The translations under genes and the position numbers were made by a program. The notes under the pieces were generated by a model, which ran no database searches, was not told where the DNA came from, and saw only the letters and a list, made by a program, of their open reading frames with translations. This document shows, one piece after another, positions 25,601 to 35,104 of a stretch of DNA of 64,000 bases; positions within the stretch are counted from its first letter, which is position 1, and every line of letters begins with the position of its first letter. Source of the stretch: a virus; the IMG/VR virus record IMGVR_UViG_3300009093_000043, positions 33,640-97,639 of that record; one strand, written 5' to 3'.

Positions 25601-28600
25601 AGCGCGTTGGGAAGGTGAACGGAAGGCCTGCGTTCACCGCAACGATGTCGTTACTGGTGTTGTCGAGGATCGTCGCAGTGAACGTGTTCGAGTCGATCAC
25701 TGCGGAGGAGAACGCGTGGGTGGAGAGCTGGCACTCCATCAGAGATCCACCCGGGAAGGACGGGTGAGTGAACCCACGAGGGAGAGCCGTCCGGAAGTCG
25801 ACACGATCTCCGAACGTCAGTCGATCTTCCCCGATCGAAGCCGTGTTCCCAGCGAAGGAGAGAACGGAGATCGTGAAGTCGTGGAACCCGTTCGTTGTCG
25901 TGACGCCGACCGGTCCGACCACCGGATCGAACGGAGTGAAGTTGAAGAAGACGTCGGGAGCGGTCGTCTTCACGACCACCTGACTCGTCAGGAAGTAGAA
26001 CCCACCCGCAACTACCGGAACGAAGGTGGCCCCGTCGTCTCCGGAAGCCTGGAAGGTGCTCCCGAGGATCCCCGAGCCCACCCCGACCTTTCGGATGATC
26101 ACGCCAGCTCCCGGGACGAATTGACCCGAGGTCTTGTCGATCAGACGGATCCTCAGCTCGCTGCCCTTCCCGTTCGATCCGAAGATGTCGTTCAGCCCAC
26201 CGATCGGAGTGGGGAGGACTCCGCCGCCCAAGCCATCGTCGAAGACGATCGAGGAGGTCCCCACAGAGGTGACATCGAAGGTCGTCTCGGTCGGGATCAG
26301 CGTCGTGTCCTGCTTCACGACGATTCCCGCGGCGTACGCCGGGTACCCCACCCACGAGATCGCGTTGTCCGTGAGATACGAGAAGGTAGAGAACCCCGCG
26401 TTCACCGGTGAGACGAAACGGGGAAGGTCGATCTGATTCGGAGCCCCCGACGTGAAGTTGGCGATCGAGTGGATGCCCGTGGCGCCGAGGGGGAAACCAT
26501 CCGTGCCTGGTGTGGCCGGGTTCGGAGCCTGGATCATGAGGAGGTCGAACGGCTCGACGTTCCCCACCCCTCCGTGTCCCGGAGGAGGCGGGTAATCCCC
26601 GGAGGTCGTACCCCTCAAGAAGTCCTCGAAGGAGGCGAGGGTGGCCAGTTGGGCCGGCGCTCGGGAAACGGCCCCGTCTCCGGCCAACGTCTCGTCCGGG
26701 TAGACCGCCTGGGTCGCGTACGGAAAGACGAACGGGCTCGGCGGAGGGGGCGGAGGGTTCGGGCTGTCGATCAGAACGAGCGTCGAGAGACTCGACGAGG
26801 CCGCGCCGAGGAGTTCCAGCTCGGTGGTCGGAGATCCGTAGTAGGGCAACGAGTAGTCACCCGAGTCAAGAGTCTTCCCGCCGTCGAGCGCGGGGAAGCG
26901 AGTGGGAAGACGATTCCCATTCTGGAACCGAACGACCGCTTCCAACGTGGACAAGGGGCTCGGCGGGTTCTGGCCGGTGATCTCCTTCAGGCCGAAGAGA
27001 GTCGGATCACTGAACGAGGGAAGCGTCGCGTCGGTCAGCTCACCGGTCCGCGAGGAGTAGTTGAGGTCGGTCCCAGTGCGATACGTCGGGGTGGTCGCGA
27101 CGTACGTCTGAAGCTCGGCGATCGTGGGGGGGTCCGAAGGTGTCGCGACGACCGATCCTGTCCCCGTGACGACGAAGACAGTATCTCCCTGCTCAGGGTC
27201 GAAGATCGAGCCCGAGGCGGGTCCGGTGAGTGAGAGAACGAGATTCGGGTCCGTCACCGGAACGTCGGCCCCTGAGAGGTCGACGCTCTTCAGCGTGATC
27301 ACACACCCCTTCAGAATCGTGTCGACGAAGATCCCCGCGTAGCGGAACGCCGATCCGACCGGAAGAAGCGTTCCGCCGTAGCCGAGGCCGGCGGCGTTCC
27401 CCGCCGGGTAGCCGAGAGCCAACTGGGCTCCAGAGGCGAAGGGGGGCGTGTGGAGGTCGGGATCACCGGTGAGGAGATCGTTCAGACCCGTCGGCGTCGG
27501 AGTGACGCTCTGGGACGCGAGCTTCGAGGTGTCGGGAAGACCCGTATCCGAGAGAATCGGGAAGTCCACGAGCGAGAGAGGCGTCGCGATGATCGAGGGA
27601 CGTCCCGTCGAAGCCGGGTCGACGTCGGGGAATCCAGTGGGGCTGTAGGCCCAGATTCTCGCCCGAGCGAGGCGCCCGCGCGCCTGGACACCCTGGACGT
27701 TCTGGATCGGCCCGAGGACCGGATTCTCCAGCTGACCGATCGTGGAGTTCGTCGTCGAGCGGATCGAGAAGGGGGCTCCGTAGAGGAAGCCGAGCGGATC
27801 GAAGCCGAACTTTCCGGCCGAGTAGACGCCCGGGGCGCCCGTAGCTTCGTCACCGTCGAGACCGGGGCCGAGGGTCGTGAAGCCCATCGTCTTCTCAGGG
27901 AAGAGACGGGAGAAGGGACTCGCTTCGCTCTGGCTCGCGTAGAGACCGAAGGCGGTGACGCGGAAGGTGATGAACCCGGAGAGCTTCCGTTCGACACCCG
28001 TACGGGTGAGGAGGGCGACGTCATCCACGTCGTTCTTCGCGAGGATCTCCTGGTAGTCCGTGAGCGCCGAGAAGGACGACGGGTCCTGGTAGGTACCGAC
28101 TGGGCGCCCGTTCGAGTCGAGGGACGTCGAGAGGGGGTCAGTGATGGGGTCGGTCGCGAGGAGACGGATCGTCGGAAGACCTCGGCGGGCCGACATCCAC
28201 GCGTCGAACCAGAGCACGCGCGGGTTCAACGCACCGGTGATCTCATCCTCGTAGCCCGGCGGGACCCATGGGTCGTTCTTCCCGATGTAGAAGCGAAGCT
28301 TCCCGTCTCGCTCTCCTACGAGCGCTCCGTTCAGCGTCTCTTCGATCTGTTCGAAGGAGGAGATCGTGGAGTTGTAGAAGCCGAGGAACGCTCGGGCGGC
28401 CCGATCGCGATCGAGAAGGTTCTGACGCTCGGTGACGAGGCCCGCGCGCCCGAAGTCCGAGTTGGACTTCGAGGTGTTCGAGGAGATCGTGGGACCGTTC
28501 GAGGGCTCGCTCGCCGTAGCCTGCTTCTGAAGGTCCGTCGCGACCTCTCCAACGAAGTCCAGGAACGGTTGGGCCTTCACGTAGAAGGCGTCCGGGCTCT

Positions 28601-31600
28601 CGAACGTGTACGTGGCCTGGAGGACTCCGCCCTGACGCCCGTTCGCCTTCGAGGGCGGATCGGTGAAGTGGAACCCGCTCGACACTCTCGGGTACTGGAC
28701 CTCGCCCTTGTAGAGGAAAGGTCCGATCGAGCGCGTGTCCGTACGTGAGAAGACGAGCTTCTGGTTGGAAGAAAGACCGGCCTGGCGCGGCGCCGTGAAC
28801 GAGAGATTCCCATTGTTCGGGGAGACCGTGTAGTCGGGACCCTGAACGAGGGTTCGGCCCGGGAGCGCATTCCCGTTCTCGTCCTTCTCGCCGAAGAGCA
28901 CCACCTCGGTCGGCTCGGTCGGAAGGAAAGGGGAAGTCCCCAAGAACGCCGTTGTGCCTTCGGGGTAGATCGGACGAACTGAGATCTTCACCGAGTCGTT
29001 CGCGATCGTCGAGGACCAAGAGAGGTTCTCCTGGATCGGAGAAGCGACCGTCACTGTCGTGACGCGGCCGTCCGAAGAGAACTCCCCCTTCACGATCGCG
29101 AACGGATTCCCGAACAGTTCGAGCAGGTGTCCAGCGACCGCGTAGCGGGTGAGGTCCCCGTCGAACTTGATCTCAACCTGACCCTTCGTAACGGGCTCGA
29201 AGTGAGGGGTAGCGGAGAGACCGAAGGCGTCGGCCATCGTCGGAAGGAAGCCCGAGTTCGTCACGATCGGACGATCGGTGAGGAGGCTGAGCGCGTTCGC
29301 TCCGGGGTTGAGGGAACCGGCCCCGTTCGGAGGAGCCGGGAAGACCGTCACCGTTGTGATGTCGGTCGTCGAATCGTAGAACGAGGAGACGACGTAGGTC
29401 GTGAAGGCTCCGACTCGAAGCGCCTTCCCGGCAACCACTTCTGAAGTGCGGTCCGTATCGAGAAGGAAGATCGCCTGACCCTTGTCGAGGCGGAACGGAG
29501 GACGCCAGACCGGCGGGTTCGAGACCGTGTAGGAGGTCTCACCGCCGAACGCTTCGTACACGGCATACGAGATCGTGACCTTCGTCGCCGAGTCCACCTC
29601 GTCATTGAAGGAGATCGTGTTGCGTTCGAAGTCGACCGTACACCCCTGAGGGACCCCGTAGGTCTGCTGAGTCGCCCCCGTGTACACGGAGGGAGGGACG
29701 AGCGGATCCGTCGTTCGACCCGTGGGGTTGAACGAGTAGAGCTGGCTGGAGATCCTTGTCGCTACTTCAGCGCGGATGAAGAGCGGAAGGAACTGCTTGA
29801 TCTGGACCGGGTTCCCGTTCGTGTCGCGGAAGAGGTCGCCCGTGTTCGGGACCGCTCGGAAGTAGGTGACCTCCACGAGCTGTCGCTCTCGAATCGGATT
29901 CGCGAGGAAGGTGAACGAGCCGAGGACGGGGTTGACGGTCGCGTCAGTCGTGCCCTCGACCGACAACTGTTCGACGAAGTAGACGGGCTTCCCGAGGTTC
30001 GCGTTGAGGTCGACCGCGGACAATCCGATCGTCCCGCTGTCCGGATCGATCTCCGCTTCTCCTGTCGCGAGGTCTGCGCTCGAAAGGAGCGTCTGGACGT
30101 AGGAGACCGTGGAAGCCGCGTACGAGTCGAGCAACCCGCTGTTGAACTTCAGCTCGCCGGTCGTCGTGAGGTACTCGATCGAGACCGGATCCGAAGAGAA
30201 CGTCGCGACGGGAAGGAGGTCGACGCCGTTCGCGAACTCGGTCGTACCGATTCGAAGGTTGAAAGCTCCTGACGTGAAGCGTACCCCCGTCGTCGGGACG
30301 AAGAGCTTTCCGTTTGCGATCGCCCCAATCTCCGACCGAGTGAGGACGGTGAGGGCGAGATCGACGCCAGTCTGTGTGATCCGGGCGAAGATCGGACGGC
30401 CTCGGACGATGTCCTTCGCCGCGTCGGCATTCGCGAGAGCCCCGCCCGCGACTCCGAGCGGAGTCAGGACGCGGATCGAGAAGGGCTCCTCCGCGAGGTG
30501 GTTGAAGGTCTGGTAGACGACGTCAGCGACGATCGATGGGTCGATCTCCGACGTCGGGGCACCTCGGTAGATCTCGTACGAGACGTTGACCCCGCCGTCC
30601 CCTTCGATGAAGTGGGGGGAGATCTTCACGGCGGAAACGAACACGTCCTCGATCTCGTACGAGCCCTGTGCGTTGCCGGAAATGACCTCCAGGCGATCTC
30701 CGACCGCGACTCCTGCCGCTACGAAATCGAGATTCGTGTCCGTGAGGACCCCTCCGCCGGACACGAAGCGACCGCGCGATCCGGAAGCGAAGAGTTCCCC
30801 TACACGAGTGATCAGGACGGCTTCGCCGGTGGCCCCGTCCTTCGTGAGAAGGAAGTCCGACCCCGGCTCCAGGTAGGAGAACGAACCCCCGTCCTCCGAG
30901 ACCCGAAGGAACCCATCCAGAGGAGCGATGAGACTCTCCGGAAGAACTCCGGCCGAGCCGAGGTTGATGCTGGCGATCGGAGCGTCAACCTTCGCCGTCC
31001 CGCCGTTCGCCGAGATCCAGGCGAACTTCTTGTCCTCGAAGAGGTACTGGACGTCTTCCCACGGCTGTAGCGGAGACCCGATCACCGGAGCGACGCCGGG
31101 AGCCCCGGCTGCGGTGAGCGAGAAGAAGACCCCCTCGTCGTACCCCGCGATGTCTTCGCGCGGGGCGTAGTCCAGGAACTGGAACACGACGGGGTTGATG
31201 TTGTCGGTGAGCGTCTGGTCGCTGAGCCGGTACTTGTCGGAGTAGTCCGGGACCGGCTGGGAACCGTCGAGATCTCTCGGCGATCGGTAGAAGCCGAACT
31301 CGCCCCCGTAGTCCGGAAGCCAGTTCGCGTCGGATGCGCTGAAGTCGCCCGGAGGCGAGACCACCCATCCCGGAACGAAGCCGAGGGCTTCGGCTCCGCT
31401 GAGGTCGAGCGCCCCGGCGGAGCCGAAGCCGATACTGACGAAGCCTGCTTCGAGGTCATTGTGGGCGATCGTGATCCGACCCGAAAACTCGTACGCACGC
31501 CCCGGGGCGGAAGCTGACTGGATCGCCGTGTTGACGCTCGCCGCCACGGTCGCTGCGGGGAACGTACCGGCTCCGAGGGCGCTCGCCGCCCATGTCACCG

Positions 31601-33551
31601 ACGTCGCCCCGATTCGGAAGCGAAGCGATTCGGCCCCCTTCAACGTGAAGGAGTCCTGGAGACGCGAGAAGAGTCGAGCCTTCTCGCCGTAGCTCGAAGG
31701 AACGAACTCTCCTTGGCGGAAGTAGATCGGCTTCCCCGTGAGCTGCTTCCTCGGAACGCTTCCGAAGAAGACCAAGGAACCCGCGCCGGGCCGCTTTTGG
31801 AGCGAGACGTAGGCGACGTCGCCCGGAACGCGGAACGCGTCGGTGGGCAGTTCATCTTCGAAGGAGACAGCGATCGTCGTCGTGACCGAGCGCCCCTCCG
31901 AGAAGAGGATCACGTCTCCGATTCCGGAAGAGAGCGCTCGAACGAGACCCGTGGTGCTAGGTCGAGGCGTCACCGTTCCGGGGACGGGTGCGTTTCCGAC
32001 CTTGTCCGGAACGCTCAGGATGCCGGAGACCCCGAGACCGGGAAGGGTTTCCGCGTCTGGGACGAAGACCTCGTGGGCAGGATCGTAGCTCGTCACCGGA
32101 GTCCCGGACGAATCCACGAGCAGGACCGGAGCCTTCAGTGGCTGAGCGTAGAGGTTCAGCGAGACGCCGTCGTAACGAACGACCGCGCCGAGGTAGAGCT
32201 TGTCGAAGCTCGGGTTGGGGACCGAACGCGTTCCAGGATCGGCCTTCTCGACGTCGGCGGTCGACAAGACCAACCGCCCCGTGGAGAGCGCGAAGCCGAC
32301 CTCACCTTCGAGGATCGAGGCCGCGAGAAGGTCCGCCTCCGTGTCGAACGGACGAGCTACGAGGGGAGCCCGATTCCCGAGTCGAACGATCGGACGCTCA
32401 CCCGGGCCCGGAACCGGAGCGAGGAAGAGGGCCCGCGTCTTCGCTTCGAGGAGACCACCCACCACGCCATTCGACTTCTCGGCGTAGACGCGGGGGACGT
32501 ACCAGACCGTTTCCCCTTCGTACTTCTGGATGAAGTCCGGATTCCAAGCGATCTTCCCCGACGAGACCCCCACGACACCGGCCAGCGGCGGAGTTGCGAG
32601 AGCGAAGTTGTAGGCAGCCGACGCGAGGTCGTCCGGAACGACGCGAACCCCCGAGAAGTCCCCCGCCACTCGATCGACCACCGGGTAGGAGTTGGCGTCT
32701 GGTTCCGGACCGAGACGGATCTGAGCGTAGGCGTCCCCCAACGAGGAGCCTGGTAGACTCATCCCTACGGCCGTCGTCGGTCTCGGGTCCAGGACGTAGG
32801 AGCCACCGCCGCTCGACAAGGCTCCGAGGCTCGTAGGAGCGCCTCCGCGGTAGGGCTCCCACTTCTGGGTAGCTCCGTTCCAACCGAAGCGACGCGAGTA
32901 GGCGTCGTTCCGCGTCCACCAGAACCGAGTCGCCGAGACCCAATAGGAGACCGCTACGATCGAATCCCCACGCGTTCTGGAGAGCGCAGGAAGCGCCGGG
33001 TTCACCGGACGCGTTGCCGCGAGCGTGTTGGCCGTCGGGAGGAGGGAGATCGACCCCGAGCCCGGACGGAACGAGAAGTCCCCTCCGGTGAGAGTCAGGA
33101 CGTAGACGGTGGGGGAGTCGCCGCGACGGACCGAGAGCGAGACAACCCCCGCGAGGTCGCGCCCGCCGTCGTCGGTGAGGACGATGCGTCCGGATCCGTC
33201 CGCGTCCTGACCCGTGGGAGACGCTGGGTCGAGGACGAGAAGAGAGCCCGAAGGAATCGTCCCCGTCCCCGCGTCGATCGCCCACTGAGGGCCTTCGAGG
33301 GTCGTGATCGTACCAGTGTTCGCCGCCCAGACCAGGAACTCTTGCTCGCTTCCGAGCGCCGAGTCCAGGACGGCGACACGGTACTGATCGGCGCGCGCTT
33401 CTACAAGAGAGGGTCCGCCAGTCGGATAGAGGGAAGGGTCGAGCGCGGTGACGTCGCGCGCAACCCCCGAGTCCGCCGGAGCGCTCGTAACAGCGTTGGA
33501 GGGCGAGGTCTTCGCCCCACGCAACACGAAACCCTCAAAGAAATCCGACAC
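22644..33551 (-). CDS. Giant beta-rich structural protein (3,635 residues)
   Basis: A single uninterrupted frame of 10.9 kb, GTG start at 33551. The protein is rich in Gly, Ser, Thr, Val and Pro and low in Cys, and is built from many beta-sandwich-like modules: strand patterns of the type 'VxVTYFRA', 'VTISYAVYEA', 'VSIEYLTTTGELKFN' recur through residues about 900-1500, and long Pro/Gly loops separate later modules. The N-terminal ~30 residues are low complexity. Only the last ~250 residues turn helical (ETVELILANRERILSWIEEL and QQRDKLRDSRWAWLTLRADR), which suggests a C-terminal attachment or trimerisation region. No catalytic motif seen. Most likely a virion component (very long fibre, baseplate arm or head decoration). 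Codon use and stop-free length leave no doubt that it is coding. Confidence 0.85.
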   Translation of the reverse strand: MSDFFEGFVLRGAKTSPSNAVTSAPADSGVARDVTALDPSLYPTGGPSLVEARADQYRVAVLDSALGSEQEFLVWAANTGTITTLEGPQWAIDAGTGTIPSGSLLVLDPASPTGQDADGSGRIVLTDDGGRDLAGVVSLSVRRGDSPTVYVLTLTGGDFSFRPGSGSISLLPTANTLAATRPVNPALPALSRTRGDSIVAVSYWVSATRFWWTRNDAYSRRFGWNGATQKWEPYRGGAPTSLGALSSGGGSYVLDPRPTTAVGMSLPGSSLGDAYAQIRLGPEPDANSYPVVDRVAGDFSGVRVVPDDLASAAYNFALATPPLAGVVGVSSGKIAWNPDFIQKYEGETVWYVPRVYAEKSNGVVGGLLEAKTRALFLAPVPGPGERPIVRLGNRAPLVARPFDTEADLLAASILEGEVGFALSTGRLVLSTADVEKADPGTRSVPNPSFDKLYLGAVVRYDGVSLNLYAQPLKAPVLLVDSSGTPVTSYDPAHEVFVPDAETLPGLGVSGILSVPDKVGNAPVPGTVTPRPSTTGLVRALSSGIGDVILFSEGRSVTTTIAVSFEDELPTDAFRVPGDVAYVSLQKRPGAGSLVFFGSVPRKQLTGKPIYFRQGEFVPSSYGEKARLFSRLQDSFTLKGAESLRFRIGATSVTWAASALGAGTFPAATVAASVNTAIQSASAPGRAYEFSGRITIAHNDLEAGFVSIGFGSAGALDLSGAEALGFVPGWVVSPPGDFSASDANWLPDYGGEFGFYRSPRDLDGSQPVPDYSDKYRLSDQTLTDNINPVVFQFLDYAPREDIAGYDEGVFFSLTAAGAPGVAPVIGSPLQPWEDVQYLFEDKKFAWISANGGTAKVDAPIASINLGSAGVLPESLIAPLDGFLRVSEDGGSFSYLEPGSDFLLTKDGATGEAVLITRVGELFASGSRGRFVSGGGVLTDTNLDFVAAGVAVGDRLEVISGNAQGSYEIEDVFVSAVKISPHFIEGDGGVNVSYEIYRGAPTSEIDPSIVADVVYQTFNHLAEEPFSIRVLTPLGVAGGALANADAAKDIVRGRPIFARITQTGVDLALTVLTRSEIGAIANGKLFVPTTGVRFTSGAFNLRIGTTEFANGVDLLPVATFSSDPVSIEYLTTTGELKFNSGLLDSYAASTVSYVQTLLSSADLATGEAEIDPDSGTIGLSAVDLNANLGKPVYFVEQLSVEGTTDATVNPVLGSFTFLANPIRERQLVEVTYFRAVPNTGDLFRDTNGNPVQIKQFLPLFIRAEVATRISSQLYSFNPTGRTTDPLVPPSVYTGATQQTYGVPQGCTVDFERNTISFNDEVDSATKVTISYAVYEAFGGETSYTVSNPPVWRPPFRLDKGQAIFLLDTDRTSEVVAGKALRVGAFTTYVVSSFYDSTTDITTVTVFPAPPNGAGSLNPGANALSLLTDRPIVTNSGFLPTMADAFGLSATPHFEPVTKGQVEIKFDGDLTRYAVAGHLLELFGNPFAIVKGEFSSDGRVTTVTVASPIQENLSWSSTIANDSVKISVRPIYPEGTTAFLGTSPFLPTEPTEVVLFGEKDENGNALPGRTLVQGPDYTVSPNNGNLSFTAPRQAGLSSNQKLVFSRTDTRSIGPFLYKGEVQYPRVSSGFHFTDPPSKANGRQGGVLQATYTFESPDAFYVKAQPFLDFVGEVATDLQKQATASEPSNGPTISSNTSKSNSDFGRAGLVTERQNLLDRDRAARAFLGFYNSTISSFEQIEETLNGALVGERDGKLRFYIGKNDPWVPPGYEDEITGALNPRVLWFDAWMSARRGLPTIRLLATDPITDPLSTSLDSNGRPVGTYQDPSSFSALTDYQEILAKNDVDDVALLTRTGVERKLSGFITFRVTAFGLYASQSEASPFSRLFPEKTMGFTTLGPGLDGDEATGAPGVYSAGKFGFDPLGFLYGAPFSIRSTTNSTIGQLENPVLGPIQNVQGVQARGRLARARIWAYSPTGFPDVDPASTGRPSIIATPLSLVDFPILSDTGLPDTSKLASQSVTPTPTGLNDLLTGDPDLHTPPFASGAQLALGYPAGNAAGLGYGGTLLPVGSAFRYAGIFVDTILKGCVITLKSVDLSGADVPVTDPNLVLSLTGPASGSIFDPEQGDTVFVVTGTGSVVATPSDPPTIAELQTYVATTPTYRTGTDLNYSSRTGELTDATLPSFSDPTLFGLKEITGQNPPSPLSTLEAVVRFQNGNRLPTRFPALDGGKTLDSGDYSLPYYGSPTTELELLGAASSSLSTLVLIDSPNPPPPPPSPFVFPYATQAVYPDETLAGDGAVSRAPAQLATLASFEDFLRGTTSGDYPPPPGHGGVGNVEPFDLLMIQAPNPATPGTDGFPLGATGIHSIANFTSGAPNQIDLPRFVSPVNAGFSTFSYLTDNAISWVGYPAYAAGIVVKQDTTLIPTETTFDVTSVGTSSIVFDDGLGGGVLPTPIGGLNDIFGSNGKGSELRIRLIDKTSGQFVPGAGVIIRKVGVGSGILGSTFQASGDDGATFVPVVAGGFYFLTSQVVVKTTAPDVFFNFTPFDPVVGPVGVTTTNGFHDFTISVLSFAGNTASIGEDRLTFGDRVDFRTALPRGFTHPSFPGGSLMECQLSTHAFSSAVIDSNTFTATILDNTSNDIVAVNAGLPFTFPTRSTLLPSVNGVGTFSANSGTLRVLGFEGRGNVPIDATGVLFTAIPSSRQDEAGPIYDGAVIAGEIRGPGAPFSFLNENAFLPFATHAGGLDRIQPGDVAFIRGQFNPTLGLSIPVGSGKTGTYLVRGAIAATVSTPPGHRLDLSGAAGSPGGWLDFQFPTVVGLDLSPNLTVTSLLPLVPLQDLNNTPVSATSAFPATGRVYLIVDESVVGTAGAAVSASYTSLDLPGNRFLGLSNFQDGVGGAISFSAFQAAATNGTPVSGMTILPVKPVGAGVPLNYPGVTLWPSPPAGSEFYFGFRTVTGSRAPFGSVSYDASAGTLSGVVGPGAGTLAVYSKVKVVSTSFLPSLDIPVYDNIPGALDVTRFNWAAIHGAGPACLFPGDLFDLRYHAQNGIYVEPSFPLSGNDLGAPRVNVVDAAHSLTFSEIGTRDATSYLPSGGPVGGSYLEVAQVEVRRIRRFHVQLDMVVGAIERLRFTYEIRRGIVDSFVSTGTAGLLTARPVDSSVPPLPLAGGTATQLGDFTLPDQNIRSGDQVRFLGVSGEVIAEAEILVVETDGKTLTLSKNSLPSVAPGTRFEIYLRSAPIPQEQSAEELLALATDRVLLDRRADLVAQTGGKVNYVSDPDLQVAYDQSINLLRDTDPTIDFASLGIQKGDILVIDPAGVLRGPTGFPPTSETGARPFGDQGVLPRGAPFYDPGSPLRTDDNRGYYEIETVSPSTLGVSTYGGTLAGNRTGGDVVFDDQYAIYPTVHGSNLSGTADGLEGQMDLRPTAFADSTNSFKSNFLSIAPFAYRVIRPTSFLTAETVELILANRERILSWIEELLLLFETRKGGSYFVFQRDQHISDVGDPDDPFAGLGVLSGALIDDIEGRTELSPFTNDKDCLSILDRRFWGLDFRLDYLRPPYHSLAVPYADFANGVGRPVLPDRIEEALQQRDKLRDSRWAWLTLRADRVTGTLEAIRRFDAELPRRRAEQARLLAMVKGTAKV

Positions 33552-33609
33552 TGAGTATGTTACCGTTCGCGGAGGTTTACCCCCGAGAGACCAAGAGGGA
33601 GATCACCGA

Positions 33610-34341
33610 TCAGCCGTACTTGCTCTCATCACCATTCTCATCGTCGGCTTTCTCATCCGCGTCTTCTCCCGAGAATAGTGGATCGGGGTTCTTGTCGAAC
33701 TCTTGGAGTAGCCTCTCGATCCTCGCTTCATCATGAGCGGAGATCTTCCCCGCCAGGGTAGCTCGAAGCTCTTCTCGAACGGGGGTGATTTGATCCTCTG
33801 CGTGACCGAGGATACGTGCCAACACCACATACCTCCTCCCCACAAGATCCAAGTCAGAGTCAATCGTGTCTTGGAGAAGTCGCTCCCGGAACTTCTCCCG
33901 GTCCGTTTTGAGATTCTTCCACTCCTGCCGTTCCTTCTCGTAAGACTCCACAGAGAAGTCCCGGCTCTTTCGTTCTTGCTTCTCCCAGACCTCGAAGGCC
34001 TTCTGTAGAAGCGGGTCCTTCTTTAGGTCGCGACCCTTTCGTCCTTGGGTTGCCCCTTCCTTCATCCCCAGCTGGGGAGAATCACCTCGTTCGAACGAGG
34101 CGTCGTTCCCCTGTTCCAACTCGAACGCAGCGTCGAGAAACATGAGAGCCATGTCTCTCAAATCTTCAGAACGAAGAGAGTGGTCATGTCTCCCGATGTG
34201 CACCTTCGTGCGAACGTCTCCATCCACATCTACTTCGATCTGAGCCTGACGGTTGTCCTCCAAAGTGCGACGAACCATGATCCGAACGTAGATGCCGTGG
34301 TAGCTGAGAAACCGAGAAGCGAGTCGGAGTTCGTCTCTCAT
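33610..34341 (-). CDS. Unknown protein, paralogue of 34338-35048
   Basis: 243 residues from ATG 34341 (ATGA overlap). The first ~90 residues match those of the neighbour upstream: RLASRFLSYHG aligns with RLSSRYIHTGN and LRDMALMFLDAA with IRDLALMFLDAA. The rest is a long charged helical region (EKFRERLLQDTIDSD, LRATLAGKISAHDE) ending in an acidic tail. Not a known family. It sits directly upstream of the giant gene, 58 bases before its start. Confidence 0.65.
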   Translation of the reverse strand: MRDELRLASRFLSYHGIYVRIMVRRTLEDNRQAQIEVDVDGDVRTKVHIGRHDHSLRSEDLRDMALMFLDAAFELEQGNDASFERGDSPQLGMKEGATQGRKGRDLKKDPLLQKAFEVWEKQERKSRDFSVESYEKERQEWKNLKTDREKFRERLLQDTIDSDLDLVGRRYVVLARILGHAEDQITPVREELRATLAGKISAHDEARIERLLQEFDKNPDPLFSGEDADEKADDENGDESKYG

Positions 34342-35048
34342 CGGGCCAACTCCTTCCCGCATACGTCGTGGTAGGCCTTGATCGCCTTCTTCAGGTGGGC
34401 GGAGGCGAGATCGAAGATCCTCTTCGCGGCGAGGTAGCGGAACCCCGCCTGAAGGATCTCCCTCTTCCGTCGACCCTCTTCCTCCGCTTTCGCGTACTCG
34501 GCGGAGAGTGCGGCTTGCTCTTGGGCGGTACGTTTCCTCCCCTTCTTCCCCTTGAAAGTTCCGGCGTCAGACTCGGAGTCTCTCTCTTCGACAATGTCGA
34601 AGAAGGCCTTCAAGTTCTTCTCTGGGTCCAGCGGCATTCCATCGTACCGACCCGGGAAGTAGCGCTCGATGGAAGAAGGCATCTTCCCCGGATTTCGACC
34701 GTTACGGATCCCCATGTAGTCAGCGATAGAGGGAGTCCCGCGATGAGACTCGAACCCAGAGAGAGGCGGATGTCCTTCCTCTCGGTAGATGTTGCAGTCG
34801 TTCTCCAGGAGATCCGCTGCGTCGAGGAACATGAGCGCGAGGTCGCGGATCTGATGGGAGGTCATCCCGTCCGAATCGTTCCCTCGAATCTCCAGAGTCG
34901 TGTTGAACGCTCCGAAGGCTCCGTTCTCTACGACCAGTTCGGCTCGGTCGACCTTCTCCACATCGCGATGGATGCTGAGCGTGACGCCGCTGTTGCCGGT
35001 GTGGATGTACCGCGAAGAGAGGCGAAGCCTCTCTGATTCTCTAGGCAT
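34338..35048 (-). CDS. Unknown protein, paralogue of 33610-34341
   Basis: 236 residues, ATG 35048. N-terminal beta domain of about 75 residues ending in the shared IRDLALMFLDAADLLEND helix, then a Gly/Arg linker and a basic helical C-terminus (GKKGRKRTAQEQAALSAEYA). With the downstream gene it forms a tandem duplication that has diverged in its second half. Confidence 0.65.
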   Translation of the reverse strand: MPRESERLRLSSRYIHTGNSGVTLSIHRDVEKVDRAELVVENGAFGAFNTTLEIRGNDSDGMTSHQIRDLALMFLDAADLLENDCNIYREEGHPPLSGFESHRGTPSIADYMGIRNGRNPGKMPSSIERYFPGRYDGMPLDPEKNLKAFFDIVEERDSESDAGTFKGKKGRKRTAQEQAALSAEYAKAEEEGRRKREILQAGFRYLAAKRIFDLASAHLKKAIKAYHDVCGKELAR

Positions 35049-35070
35049 TGTAGACTCCCGAGTAGGGTGT

Positions 35071-35085
35071 CCGGCGGGACGCCGG
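35071..35085 (-). other. Short GC hairpin
   Basis: CCGGCG-GGA-CGCCGG is a perfect 6-bp stem with a 3-base loop in the 56-base gap after the stop of the 35105-35488 gene. No T-run follows, so it may be a weak terminator or an mRNA end-protecting structure. Confidence 0.4.
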
Positions 35086-35104
35086 GTTAACCACTGTCGG
35101 GACT

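Noticed and set aside
24891-26411. 506-codon plus-strand frame inside the giant gene
   Set aside because: Charged, Arg-rich shadow; several other long shadows occur along the same gene on both strands.
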